Translations under genes and position numbers: made by a program
NCBI GenBank assembly: GCA_028015205.1
Contig: CM051516.1
Location: 32,874,230 to 32,938,229 of the forward strand
Length of the DNA stretch: 64,000 nucleotides
Direction of reading: 5' to 3'
Source: Mytilisepta virgata
Lineage: Eukaryota; Mollusca; Bivalvia; Mytilida; Mytilidae
Shown here: piece by piece, positions 1 through 12,300 of the stretch
Layout of the letters: the number at the start of each line of letters is the position of its first letter
How positions within the stretch are numbered: position 1 is the first letter of the stretch
Notes under the pieces: generated by a model
Databases searched by the model: none
Told to the model about the DNA's origin: nothing
What the model saw: the letters and a program-made list of their open reading frames with translations, nothing else

Positions 1-33
1 AGTATTACCAAAAAGATACAAAGCGACCCGCTG

Positions 34-1880
34 TCACTTACTTTTCAACAATTATGTAGCAGACTGTCTCGTATATTGAGGACAATCTGTCCATGCAAAC
101 CTGATATTGTTCAGTCACTGTGTATATATTTTGTAAATAGGATTTTATAGCAAAGAGCTATTCTACATATTTTAGTTCATTGTGTTATAACTTGTTGATA
201 TTATATGATATATTTGTATAAGGGGGCATGTTGTACCCTTATTATTTGTGAACAGACAGCTTGAATCCTAGGTCAACCTGGAACGAACTAATAACACCTT
301 GGCGGCTACATTACACTACTATTGGAGGTATTCTAGGGATAAATCTCATCTAGTTAACCTGCGCAGCATGTCGGTGATTTTGAAAGTATGGTATTTTAAA
401 GCACAGAAAAAGAATCTCAATTTGATTAATTCATAAACATTTTTCAGATTTGACATTAAATTGAAAATTATTTTTATTTTTTACAAATAAAATTAATATT
501 ATAGTCCTTTCATGTACAGTTATAAGACATCTCGTTTTTAAAGATAAGGACACCTATTATGGATTCTGATGTACCTTGTTCCGTTATTTGACATTTAATT
601 CTGCAGTACAACGTGTTTGGTTTATTGTTTAGGGTTTAGAATTTTTGGCTTTAGCATTCTTTACATTTGCACATTACTCACACACGGTTGCATCAAAATT
701 GGCACCAGAGAATTATTCTTTTATTTTTCTCTCAATTAAATAAAAATAGTAACAATGTATATGTTGAATGATATTTTTAAAAATCTACAATAATCAGTAA
801 TATCGGTTATATCCACATCACAGGTATCTTAAGGAGAAACTGCCACATTTGGACACCTTGTTTGTTTTCCTAACCGTTACTGCAATCTAAATGCATGTGC
901 AGTCAATCTAAGCAAACTTAAATCTCCAAACCCATACAATAATACAATAATAAATAGAAGGACTTCGAGTATGATTCATGGTCTACTTGTCCAATTTAGC
1001 CTTTTGTTTGCACACCTGACGAACCCCAAAGCCTATTCCCATCCAGTCTGTAACAGAATGTAAACCACGAAAGCAGAAATTCAAAGAACGCCAAGTGCCA
1101 TGCCTGAAATAAAAGTTTTTTCCTCTCTTCTTGATTGCTAATCTTTATTCAAACTTGTCAACTTTTAAATGCCCGTAATGCAGGTTTGAATCCACCACAA
1201 ATTGGAAAATTCAAAATAAAAACGTTATCTCGTTCGTTTGTCATTGAGCTTCCTGCAATGGCTTTGTAAAGGAAATTGGCGATTGCGACTTTGGCATAAA
1301 AATATTTCGCCAACTAAATACAGGGAAGTTGACATGCAATTAATGATTATTTTCTGTTTTAAAAATTAACTTTAAGCATTATTTCCTTTTACTTAAAAGG
1401 TTAATTTTATTCAGAAAAGTTCTAATAAAGGCAGTTTAAAAAGTGAAAAAAAAATTGTAAGATATATCTGATTAGAATTTGTGAGATTAAAATCATACCT
1501 TGTAGTAATAGAACGCCAAGGAGTGTTCTCAAAACTGAATCTAGTACTTTCATATCTGCTCATCCAATTTCTGTTAACAAAGAAGACTGGTCCGTCTAAT
1601 ATTATGCTTTATTATAACGGAATATAAATCGTTACATGTATGAACACTTTTTTTGTACTGCATGGATTTAATTTCAACAACGGAAATATCAAGACTTATT
1701 TCCTGTTAGGAAACTAACAAAATATGCTTTAATTTCTGCCCTTTGTATCAGTCATTCAAAACCTACAAAATTCTAAAGTCATGACATACATAACAATTAT
1801 ATTTTATTAACTCGGAGATGAGATATATTAATTTTGTTTTAATATTTTGTGGAGCATAATTGTTTTTAAGATCTTTCCAA
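34..1880. repeat. Segmental duplication, copy A
   Basis: Matches 10158-10440, 13288-14167 and 15730-16490 in the same order and orientation. Together these cover the 5' flank, signal-peptide exon and most of intron 1 of the paralogous receptor. Similarity is high with scattered substitutions and small indels. Confidence 0.85.
1499..1553 (-). CDS. Signal-peptide exon of Ig-type receptor, gene A (partial, runs off left edge)
   Basis: Reading leftwards from the ATG at 1553, this 55-bp exon encodes MKVLDSVLRTLLGVLLLQ plus the first base of the next codon, followed by the donor GTATG. It is a short basic start plus a leucine-rich core, as expected for a signal peptide. The exon, its donor and about 300 bp of upstream DNA are nearly identical to the first exon of the neighbouring gene at 16086-16140, so this is the first exon of a tandem paralogue. 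Its remaining exons lie beyond position 1. No Ig exon is visible in 1-1498, which matches the intron layout of the other copy. Seen: exon, donor, similarity. Inferred: the downstream Ig and transmembrane exons. Confidence 0.72.
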
Positions 1881-2172
1881 TATCGTAGAATATTAACGAT
1901 TTTTTTACACTTGACTTAAAACTTAAACTACACATATACCATAAAGTTTTCAATGATGCGAGACATGTTTAGACTCCAGAATTCGGAAGTAGAGCTTTCA
2001 AACTGCTTTATTTCAGACTGCAATATTTCTAAACTACCCTAAAATATTATATAGCTAAATCGAAAAAAAAGAAATTATGGAAATCCTTTTGGTTTGATTT
2101 CAGGCTGCTTTGTGGGCATTTTTGGGTTAGGATTTAAGATATTTATTGACCGCGTTAGAGTGGACAGTCCTT
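1554..2172. other. Compact intergenic region between tandem Ig receptors
   Basis: Holds the 3' flank of gene B and the putative promoter of gene A. Positions 1554 to about 1880 match 16141-16490 upstream of gene B (for example the shared CGGAAATAT and ACTCGGAGA stretches). The homology ends near 1880/16490. I see no convincing TATA box. Confidence 0.5.
2142..2147 (-). promoter_or_regulatory. Possible poly(A) signal of gene B
   Basis: AATAAA on the minus strand about 25 bases past the TAA stop. The position is plausible for a very short 3' UTR, and the next gene's promoter must fit in the remaining ~600 bp. In an AT-rich genome such hexamers also occur by chance. Confidence 0.3.
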
Positions 2173-3350
2173 TTATAGTGACGATTCTGAAACTAAGCTT
2201 GACAGGTTACATGTAGGTACAGCATAGAGTGGATTTATTTCGTTTTGTGTTGTTTGTCTGTCATCAGATAATTCAAGAGTTTGTTTTATGCACGATTGTT
2301 CAAGTTCAGGTTGATTCTTTCTAGTGTGATTCATGACCGATAGTTCAGTGTTCATATAATGATTGACTGACGGTTGTTCATTCGTTGCAGAACAATCCAA
2401 ACTATGTTCATTGTTCATTATTTGGGGATTCATATAATGTTGTTCATTAACTATCTGATGATCCGTGTCAGCTTGTTCACTGTTCATTATTGGAAGATTC
2501 ATACATGTATATTGTTGTTCATTAACTATCTGATGATCCATGTCAGACTGTTCACTGTTCATTATTGGAGGATTCATATTGTGTTGTTCATTAACTATCT
2601 GATGATCCATGTTAGCTTGTTCACTGTTCATTATTGTAGGATTCATACAGTGTGGTCCAGTAACTCTCTGATGTTCCTTGTCAGCTTTTTCATTTTTCTT
2701 TTTTTGTGAACTCATATAGTGTTGTTCATTAACTATCTGATGATCCCTCTCACCTTGTTTATGGTTAATTGTCGGAGAATTCATATACTGTTGTTCATTA
2801 ACTATCTGGGGATCACTGTCAGTTTGTGGTTTGGTTCGTTGCCGATTCATATAGTGTTGTTCATTGCCTAACTGGTCACTTTTGTCAGTTTTCTGTTTTG
2901 TTATTTGGGTATTCATATACATTTGTTCGTTGTTCATGCCAGCTATTTCCCTGATAACATTGTTCAAGTGAAATCGTTCATTGGTTATTGGTTGATTCAA
3001 ATTGTGTTGTTCAACAACGGGGTTTATTTGCACATACGGGTCAGGTTCAGCAAGTAATTCTATGTCAGGATTATCATTGTTGTCATCTGTAACGATAATA
3101 TTGTCTTGATTAAGATTATCCTGAGTCTCAATCATAGTGTCTGGCTGGGGATCATCTTGCTGCTCATCCATTTCATACGGATTGTAAAAATATGAAATCA
3201 TTCGGCTTCTTCTGAGTTGTAAAAGACTTCTTGGGCGCTTGATCTTAAAACTTTTGTATTGTTTTAAAACACAGGCAAACAAGAGAGGCACGGTTAATAT
3301 TCCAAAAACTACCAATCCATAAATCATCATTAACACTTCAAGGGAAAATT
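2173..3350 (-). CDS. Gene B exon 3: transmembrane helix and tyrosine-motif repeat tail
   Basis: The acceptor TTTTTGTAG precedes 3350; the frame enters in phase 1 (completing a Glu codon) and ends at a TAA at 2173-2175. The exon starts with the hydrophobic helix (VLMMIYGLVVFGILTVPLLF and on), then basic residues (KIKRPRSLLQLRRSR). It continues with motifs YFYNPYEMD and DPYVQI, then the nine-unit repeat and a final LYAVP. The ORF continues upstream of 3350 only as read-through into the intron, so I do not use its ATG. Confidence 0.82.
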
Positions 3351-6300
3351 CTACAAAAACAGAAGAAAATATATAAAGAAAAACATTCCAATTAAAACAT
3401 ACGGTTTTCAAAAAAGCCTTTCTCTATAAAAATTATTTGAAAGAAACGTTTAAACTAGAATTTGTTGACTAAATATTTCCACTTGTTAATAAAATACACT
3501 AAAAATAAATAAATAATTCTTGATAAATTCACTAATTCATATTCCTTGTCACGATATGATGTTACTCGCAAACCTAGTCCAAGAATTTGTTTTCGAATTG
3601 AATGGTGTCGTTTGACGTCAGAGCACACTCAATATATAATTCTGGAAAACATTACATGCTTCTAAAACCATTCTTCTCTTGAACAAATTTATAGTTTGAA
3701 GCAAAGTCCCCACAATGGCAAATTTAAAGACAATTAATCATACAAGATTTTCGTAGCAGAACATTTATTTGGAATTAGAAAAACATTGTCCAGTCTAATA
3801 TATGTAGTGTGTGCTCCGACGACCACCACCAATTACAAAACAATCCGATGGACGTCAGCTTAGTCTCGGACTAACGCAAACCGCAAGATTATACGATTTC
3901 CGATTGAAAATGCAAACGCAAAGTAAAATAAAAAAAACAATTCAATTGCACAGAGATGTAACAATTTGTAAAAATAGGGTTAAATGCAATTGATTTTAAA
4001 TAAATATGTATCAAATGAGACCAACATTTAGAATATGAAATTTTGAAGACATCTTGAAAAGACGGGTTTAGTGTATCGATCCCCAACCAATCAATTCACT
4101 ACTAACCGCTTATTAAATTTAACCAATAATTTGATTTCAAAGATTTATAATGTTCATTTACTTCACATGTGGAAATGCAAAAAATAAACTTAATTTGTTT
4201 GTAAGTATAATTACAATTAATGTCTCAAACGTTATGAACGTGATTGGGAACGGATAACATTAGACAACCACACTTGTTAACCAAGTACACTAACAAAACA
4301 GAAGACCATTTAGAATTGCAAGACTGTTTCTGAAACACTTTAATAGAATAAAGACATAAAAGACGCAGAATGGAGTCTTTAGCTCCCTGAGTTTTGCCCA
4401 ATCTGGATTGTATATCTAGAACTGAATATAACACAGAACGTCATCTCGAATGAATTGCTAACCAATGTACAACAAAGCGACCACAAGCTATATCAACAAC
4501 TTACGCCCGAAGGGTACAATGCAACATTTGATTTGACCACTTAAAGCAAAACGATACGATCGATTTAAGTAGATATCCTGGTATGATTCTAAGTGAATCA
4601 GTCGGTTTCTTATAGAAAGATCTTTAAGGAGAATGTTTCTCTCATTTTCTATGATAAACTAATTAAGGTCGGCTATGATATCTATCTTGATTGTTGGTCA
4701 ATCTTATTGGATAATAATTTAATTTTGAGAGATGAACAGCTTAGGATTACTGTATCCAATGATTTGTTATTACGGCGGAGAAGGCCTTTAAGCGAACTAT
4801 GTAGGTGATGAATTCCATTACCTTTTCACTTGCACCGAAAACGAAGTTATGATAATTAGAGAACAATTCATCCCTAAATATTATACTGAAAACCCTCAAT
4901 GTCATAAATTATACAGAATGTTAAAGAATTGTCATGTAGAACTGTACGGGAATATAGCTTCATTCCTGAATTCACTTGTAAAAATGTTATTTGCTCGGTT
5001 TTTGTTATTATTATTTGTTCTCTTGTAACTGCATGTATTACATATGTATATGCTTGTCTTATAATACTATGTTATTTTGTCCTCTTGTACACCTGTGTGC
5101 CTGAGGTTCTAATAAAATTTTGTCTTGTCTAGTCTTGCAATTTAATGTAACTGATGAATACAATTACTTTGATTTGTTAATAACGCTGTTTCATTTTTGA
5201 AAGCCAGACAAAAATTAACTGCTCAAACACAGAAAGCTTTGTTCTCAATTCATACAAAGATTAGAAAACATTGGAGATTCCCGCAGAACTACAAATTAAG
5301 ATCAAAATGTTATGCTTTTGAAATAGACAGAGGGAAGCAGTCGTTAAAAAGGACCAGAATAAGTCTCATGATTAGCCGTCCCAACGTCATGAGATGGACG
5401 CGTGCATGATCAACGGCCTCTGATTGGTCAGTCAACTGTAATAGCTGGTCTGCGGATGCAACTCCGTACATGATAGCACCACCTAAACTAGGGAAACTCG
5501 TCACGGGCTGTACAACATACAATATTTGTTCAGTTTACCGTAGTAAAGATTTAAACTTATCGCTGGGTGTCTAATAAGTAAAGTCAAGAAATACCAAAGT
5601 GATATTCGAAGGAGAGAAAAATCGTTACAACTGACAAACTCCGGAGAACAACGAAGACAAGACCAAAACAATACATGCACTACAATTAAAAACTAAAAAC
5701 GTATGAACAACATGGACCCCACCAAATAACCGGGGGTAGACTCAGGTGCTCCGGAAGAGTAAGCAGTCTCTGCTTCCTGCAGGACACCCGCCATGCTGCT
5801 CATGTCAAATCCGGTATGAGGAAGGAATAATATCAATGGAACAGGTCCATTTTCATTTGGGAAACGGTTTTTTCATACCAGTCAACCAAGTCATGATGAC
5901 GCCCATAAAACTTTAATAAGGATGACTTCACCTTAGGAGTAACGTACCCCTGTCTGAGCAACTTTTCTGTCAGGAGCCGGGCTCTGTCCAGGAAGTCAGT
6001 GTATATGTCACAAGCTCTGGAATAACGTATGAGTTGTGAAATATATACTCCATACGCCGGCGCTTCTGGAATATTGCCGCTCAAAAATGGAAAGTTGACG
6101 ATTGGAAAGTCAACGTCATCCCGTTTGTCGTAAAGTTTTGTATTTAACCTTCCTCTGGTGTCAATTTCGAGGTGAAGGTCAAGATAAGATGCAGACTTGG
6201 CAGTGTCTGTGGTATCTTTAATTTCGAGCTCATTGGGATAGAGGAGATGTAAGAAATTCCCAAAACGTGAAGTGTTGAGTGATAAAACATCATCTATGTA

Positions 6301-9300
6301 GCGGAAGCTGAAATTAAAGGTACGGGCTAACTTCTTTTGTTTTTCCTTAAGAAGCCCGTCAAGGAAGTCTGCCTCATATGAGTAAAGGAACAAGTCGGCC
6401 AGGAGTGGCGCACAATTAGAACACAGAACTTCATTTGGCGCTTTTAGTTTTGTTGCTTTAAAAAGCGTGTTTCACACTGTCGTACCTGTACATCTGCATT
6501 CTATTAATAGACAAATAGCGGTCATTGATTGGATACATATCGAGATACATTTTAAGAGCATTAATCTGGAATAAGAATAACTATAGATCTGATTGGCTAA
6601 CCCAACGAGGGGAAGATTACTGATTTGTTAGAATCTTCCTAATGTACTAAATACCTTCAAGTAACCACCACATGTCTCCTGTTCCTGTCCCAAGTCAGGT
6701 CGTGGTAATTGGTTAGTCTTTGTACTTTTTATTAGTCTTTGTACTTTTTATTAATAGCCTTATTGTATTTACATGTATGATTGTTAAATTTTACAAATGT
6801 TACCACAATCATACATTTCACAACATAAACATTGTAATAGATATCGTCAAATGTCACCCCTTACGTTTCGGAAGTTAACTTTAAAGATAAAGGCTTTTAC
6901 ATATATCTGTATTGCAATTTTTTTTTAAAAATCAAGTATAAAAATTTGAATCTTTGAATATACTTTAGTAAAAAAATACAGCCGAAAAAAAACATCAAAA
7001 CACAGACTTTAAAAAAACTATGTAGTAATATATCTATTGAAATGTAGTAATAATACATATAATAATGGAAAGTTTAATATGATGACACTACCAACATTTA
7101 ATGATACATAAAAAAATTATATCCCTTGTTAATAAAAAGCTAAGACACGGCTAGCTTTTTAGAAAAGCTATTACTTGTAACATTTGTCATCAATTTTTAG
7201 GTACAAAATACCATTATATATCTTGTTGCAACTCTCTAAGAGACGTCAGAAATATTTTGCAAAATATTTTATTGATAATCAAAATGAAATAAAAATGAAT
7301 AAAATGTTGTTTCTCGGTAACACTCAAGTAATGACTTACTGCGCCTTGTTTTTTCTACTAATCTGGTAGACCCTTTTGTGAGACTTGAGTAATGAATAAG
7401 TTGATAGGATAGAAGCATATACCCATTCAGTCATCTTTAAGTATTTAATGTATCCTTGCAGTTGCTTAGTGTAAATATTTATTTTAACACTTTGTGATAT
7501 TTTACACTCCAATAGTACAGGATAGTGCGCCTGAGTTTATTTATAAAAATTCTTACTGTAAGTAATTGTGGTTATCATTGTTTATTATCCCGATTGTCGG
7601 ATACAAGTTCGAAAAACCATGTATTGCCAATTATGGTTCCAATTGGCGTAGTGGTTTCTCACAAACGATCCTATTATACCTAAATTCGGCTTTTTAGCTG
7701 GTTAGGTATCCGATATAATTTCGAAAGGGGACCGCCTTAAGATCACTAGTTGAATATTCTGGTCGGTCATCAGATACAATTTTTTCAACTAACAGATCCA
7801 TCAATGAACATTTGCTGAAGATGTACACCTTAATATTAAAAAAAAATGCTCAAACTATTTAACAAAATATGCTCACACGTAGATAAAAATTGAAAATATA
7901 AGCTTGCATTTTATTTTAATTTCTAATATTTGTTGAGATAGCTTCTTTTATACAATAACCACATATTTGTATTGTTGATTAGACTTGATAAACGGTTTAT
8001 CACCAAATACTGGTAATTTTTTGCTGTTGGGAATGTTTGGAAAAATTAAGGCGTATATCCTTAATGAATAGCTCTGTCCTTTATATAATACGACATCTTT
8101 TCTTTGGGCATTAAAACGTGCTCTTTGGACAGAGTCTTGGTTTTTCTCTTTTTTTTCTTTTTTTTTGTGGGGATTTTCAAAATTCCGCCATGTGCACTGT
8201 TCGTTATAAACATAAATAAATTTTTGAAATATCAATACGCAGGTTATAAAATTGATTTTTTGTTGTTGTTAATATGTTAACACTTACGGCTGTTCTGTAT
8301 ATTGATGGTTGCGTTATGTGACTTATCTACGTTATCTATAATGATAAACAAAACATCATATAAATAAATGCACACCATCAACAAAGTTTAAACATTTAGT
8401 CACTTTTTATATACATATACTGCTTTGAAGACCCATTGGAAGCCTTCCACTGTTTTCTGCTCTTTGGTCTCTTTGACCCATTCCCGTTTCCATTCTCTAT
8501 TCTATTATAAATGAACATATTGCCCCTGATACAGCATTCTCTGTTAGTACAATATTAAAATTTGCAGTTCGCCAATATTGACTTTTCCAAATTGTATGTT
8601 TTTACAAGATTAAAGCGCCAAGAGGTCTTCTTGAACCGGTTCGTACGAATTATTCATATGCTGGATGTTAACTATAAACTGATATTTATATATTTCTGAG
8701 AGAAATTGATATGTCGATCAATCCTAAATATATGTTACTTTCCTGTGTCTCAAAATTCTGATATATGTTCACGTTGCATGATTCATATCACTTTTGTTGT
8801 GTACAAACAATAAAGAATGTGAAGTTTGTTTATTTCAAGTACATCATCCGTGGCCGTGAGTTTTGGGGACATACACATATGATGAACATGTCGACGGCTA
8901 TAGTTCGATTTCACCAACATATAAAATATTACTTTACATTCTGCAATTGGTCGATAATGCTTAGGACAAGTACTTTATTTTTGTACATATTTAAAAAAAA
9001 AAATCAAATGGCTAAGATAATGGGTGGATAGTTTTCATTATGAACAATTCTTACTCTCATTATAAACAAATACAAAAATATAGATACTCCTTTAGGTACG
9101 AGTAGATTTTCATTCAGGCTCCTTCAGGTACATATAGATTCTCCTTCAGGTACGAGTGAGTTATGGATCTAAATTTTAACTATCGGGGATGGAGAACGTC
9201 TATAACTCACGAGTAAATTGAAGGGGAATCTGTTTCTCCTATGATTTTTAACAAAAACCTCAAGAAAATGCCGTTGCTACGCATTTTGTTTACATGAACG

Positions 9301-12300
9301 CCATTCCGGAACTTCGTTAGTTTATCTTTTAAATAAACGTAAAGAAACGGCGGGAATATCCATGCAGAAATTTGATCGCCGGGAAGTGGTAAAAAAATAT
9401 TATGTATTTTTACTTCACCGATTATACACGTAAAGAATAAGAGAAAGTTAATTACACAACACTAGCATGACTAGTTTAAATACGAAAAAACAATGGATTA
9501 GGGTTCATACTTTCAAAACAAACCACAAAGCTTTTTTTTTAATAACCCACAATAATCTACAGTTTCTCCTATATCCTGAACTCTAAAAGGCTTTTTGTGT
9601 AATAGCTAAACTTATATTTCAAATATTCATATAGACCGTGATAAAAAAAAAAACTTTCTTACCTTTAATGTATAAAGTTATTTCTCCTGAAGCAAGTATA
9701 CCATTAAGTTCTGTATCACATCTGTAAGTGCCTTCATCACTAGCGTCAACGTTTTTTATTTGAAGATGTAACTCGCCAATGTTGTAGTTTCCTATAATTG
9801 CATATTTTGTCCCGGTCAAATTTGGATTGATGGAAAGTCCATCTGATAAAAATACTCTTTTGTCAGTCCTGTGCCAAGTAACGGTATCATTTGATTTAAA
9901 AGGACATTTAAGTAGGACTGTAGTGCCAATATGTACAGGAATGCTTGATTTCTTTAAACAGCAGTAACCTGAAACTAATATTCATATTTAAATTTTTGAA
10001 AAAAATTTCTTGACTTTTTTAGAACTTAAGAAAACATTGAAATGCGGTATTCAGCATTTCTTTTATTAATGTTCGTTCTTGAACTAAATTATACCTATGG
10101 AAATAAATATGAATATCTGCATTGTATGAGGCGCCGTTTTACTATTTATTCCTTATTTCACTTACTGTTCAACGAGAATATTGGGTAGTGCAGACTGTCC
10201 TGTATATTGAGGACAGTCTGTCTAAACCTGATATTGTACAGTCACTGTGTATATATTTAGTAAATAGGATTTTTTTATGGCAAAGAGCTATTGTCATTGT
10301 GTTACAATTTATATATGTATATATATGTATAAGGGGGCATGTTGTACCCTTATTATTTGTGAACAGACAGCTTGAATCCTAGGTCTAGATAACACCCTGA
10401 CGGCCACATTTCACCACGATTTGAGGTATTCCAGGGATAGTAAGTAAGTAAGTAAGTAAGTAATGTCTTTATTTAAGAGGGTAACACGGTTAGTATTAAA
10501 ATACTAATCTTCCCTGAGGCCCTCAATTAAAATATTTATTAATAAAACGCACACAATAAATTAATCTAACATTGATCTAATTTCTACAAAGATCCACACC
10601 ATGAGGACCAGTTACATTTAAGGTAAGGTTTGTGGTCACAGGGAGATAACTCGGATTGAAAAGTTGCCTAAAGTTCTGATCACATGAGCGTTTAATCTGT
10701 CGATTTTTTAACAACGTCGAAAAAGCGCGTTGCGTACAATTATCGTCTGACAAAATGTCAACAGATCCTAGAAGTGAATTGAATCGCATGTTTAACGATT
10801 AAGAATCAAAATATTGCCCTATTGCTTGGAATGCATTCGGGAACTATATCAATGTCAATTTAAGGAAAGTTTTTGCAAGAAACAGTTGAAAGTCTACGCA
10901 ACTGTCGAAGCGTGTGTTGAATATACGTTGATTTGGGAGAATATTTTTTCAAACGACAAAGTCTCATGTTTATGAACGACTTCATTATAATATTGCTGAT
11001 GCTTTGAATTATTAGATATTTCAGAAACTGATCGTCTTTAAAATGGCCAGAAATTATGAGGATACAGTGAATAAATCATTATTTGAGTCGCGACTTGCTA
11101 CACGATTCAAACAACGAACTCAAGGATGTCATAAATCCTGATTTTTCAACTGAAAATCTAACCTCTAACAGTTCAAGAAGAGAGTTTGAATAGCTACGTG
11201 TATTTTGACTTCATAAGTTCAATCAAAAAGTCAATTGATTTTCTGGTCTTCATCTACTTTAGGACCCATTCTTTTACTGTAGAGCTATGATTTGGTAGGG
11301 ATATGGTTAGCTGAGGGATGAGGTCAGAGCCTATTACATAAATTTATAATTTGATGTTTTTTTCTTATTTCTATTTAGAATATAAAAAGGGAAAACTATG
11401 CAGTATTTTTCATACATAACAAAAACAAAACAAACAAAAAACAAAAAACACTCATGCCATGCATGTTTTCTAGTTGAATATACATTGTTCCACGATGCAA
11501 GTTAAACAGATCCAACACAATATATGCTTAGTACTTTGTTTTACTGCACTCGGATTTAAACTTGATCTAGATACTATCAAAACAAGAAGAAATTTTTGAA
11601 ACTAGTTTGTTAATATGTTCAGCCAAGATAAACAGTTGTCAATCGTAACACCTAATAATTTTTCACATTTAACATTATCCAGTAATGTATTATTAAAGAA
11701 CACATTGATAGTATTGTTTCTAATTCTTTTACTGAGTGATACAAGCAATGATTTGGCTTTTGTTGATTTATCATCATATCATTTTCATTACACCATTCTT
11801 GTACATTTTGTATATCAAAATTCAATTTGCTATTGATGTCACATATATTAGAAGATGAACAGTGAATGGTAGTATCATCTGCATATAAATCAGGACTACT
11901 GTATAATAAATATAATGGTAAGTCATTTATATATAAAAGAAAAAGCAAAGTGGTACACTACAATACATATTTTGGCTATTTGATTCAAAATTATTGATCA
12001 CAACTTTTTGTGGTCTTTCTGATAGATAAGAGTTAAACCATTTCATAGACAGCTTATCAAATTTATATTCTCTTAATTTTGAAAGCAAGATATTATGATT
12101 GACTAAATCAAATGTTTTCTTGAAATCAAAAAATACAATACCAGTATAATTGCCATTGTCCATTTCCATAAGAATGTCATCTAAAACTTTAGTAAGTGCT
12201 GTTGAATGTTTTGATCTAAAACCCGATTGATTTCGATGTATCAAATTATGTTTTGTTTGTTATTCATATATTTGAGAATAAACAATTTTTTCAAATAATT

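Larger units (their letters stand above)
3351..9662 (-). other. Intron 2 of Ig receptor gene B
   Basis: A 6.3-kb intron with acceptor at 3351-3352 and donor at 9661-9662. It contains a LINE 3' fragment (4593-5136) and an RT fragment (5700-6423). Decayed tandem-repeat sequence related to the ATTGG...GTGGTTTC units elsewhere in the window lies at about 7590-7790. The rest is AT-rich sequence in which I see nothing. Confidence 0.6.

Noticed and set aside
2374..2709. 111-codon open frame on the plus strand
   Set aside because: Antisense shadow of the YMN repeat exon of the Ig receptor; repetitive only because the opposite strand is.
3351..3411. ATG at 3411 as the start of the repeat-tail protein
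   Set aside because: A strong acceptor at 3351-3352 and phase agreement with the Ig exon show that this stretch is intron.
10122..10382. 86-codon plus-strand frame
   Set aside because: Overlaps the duplicated intron sequence; the matching copy at 34-290 does not keep the frame.
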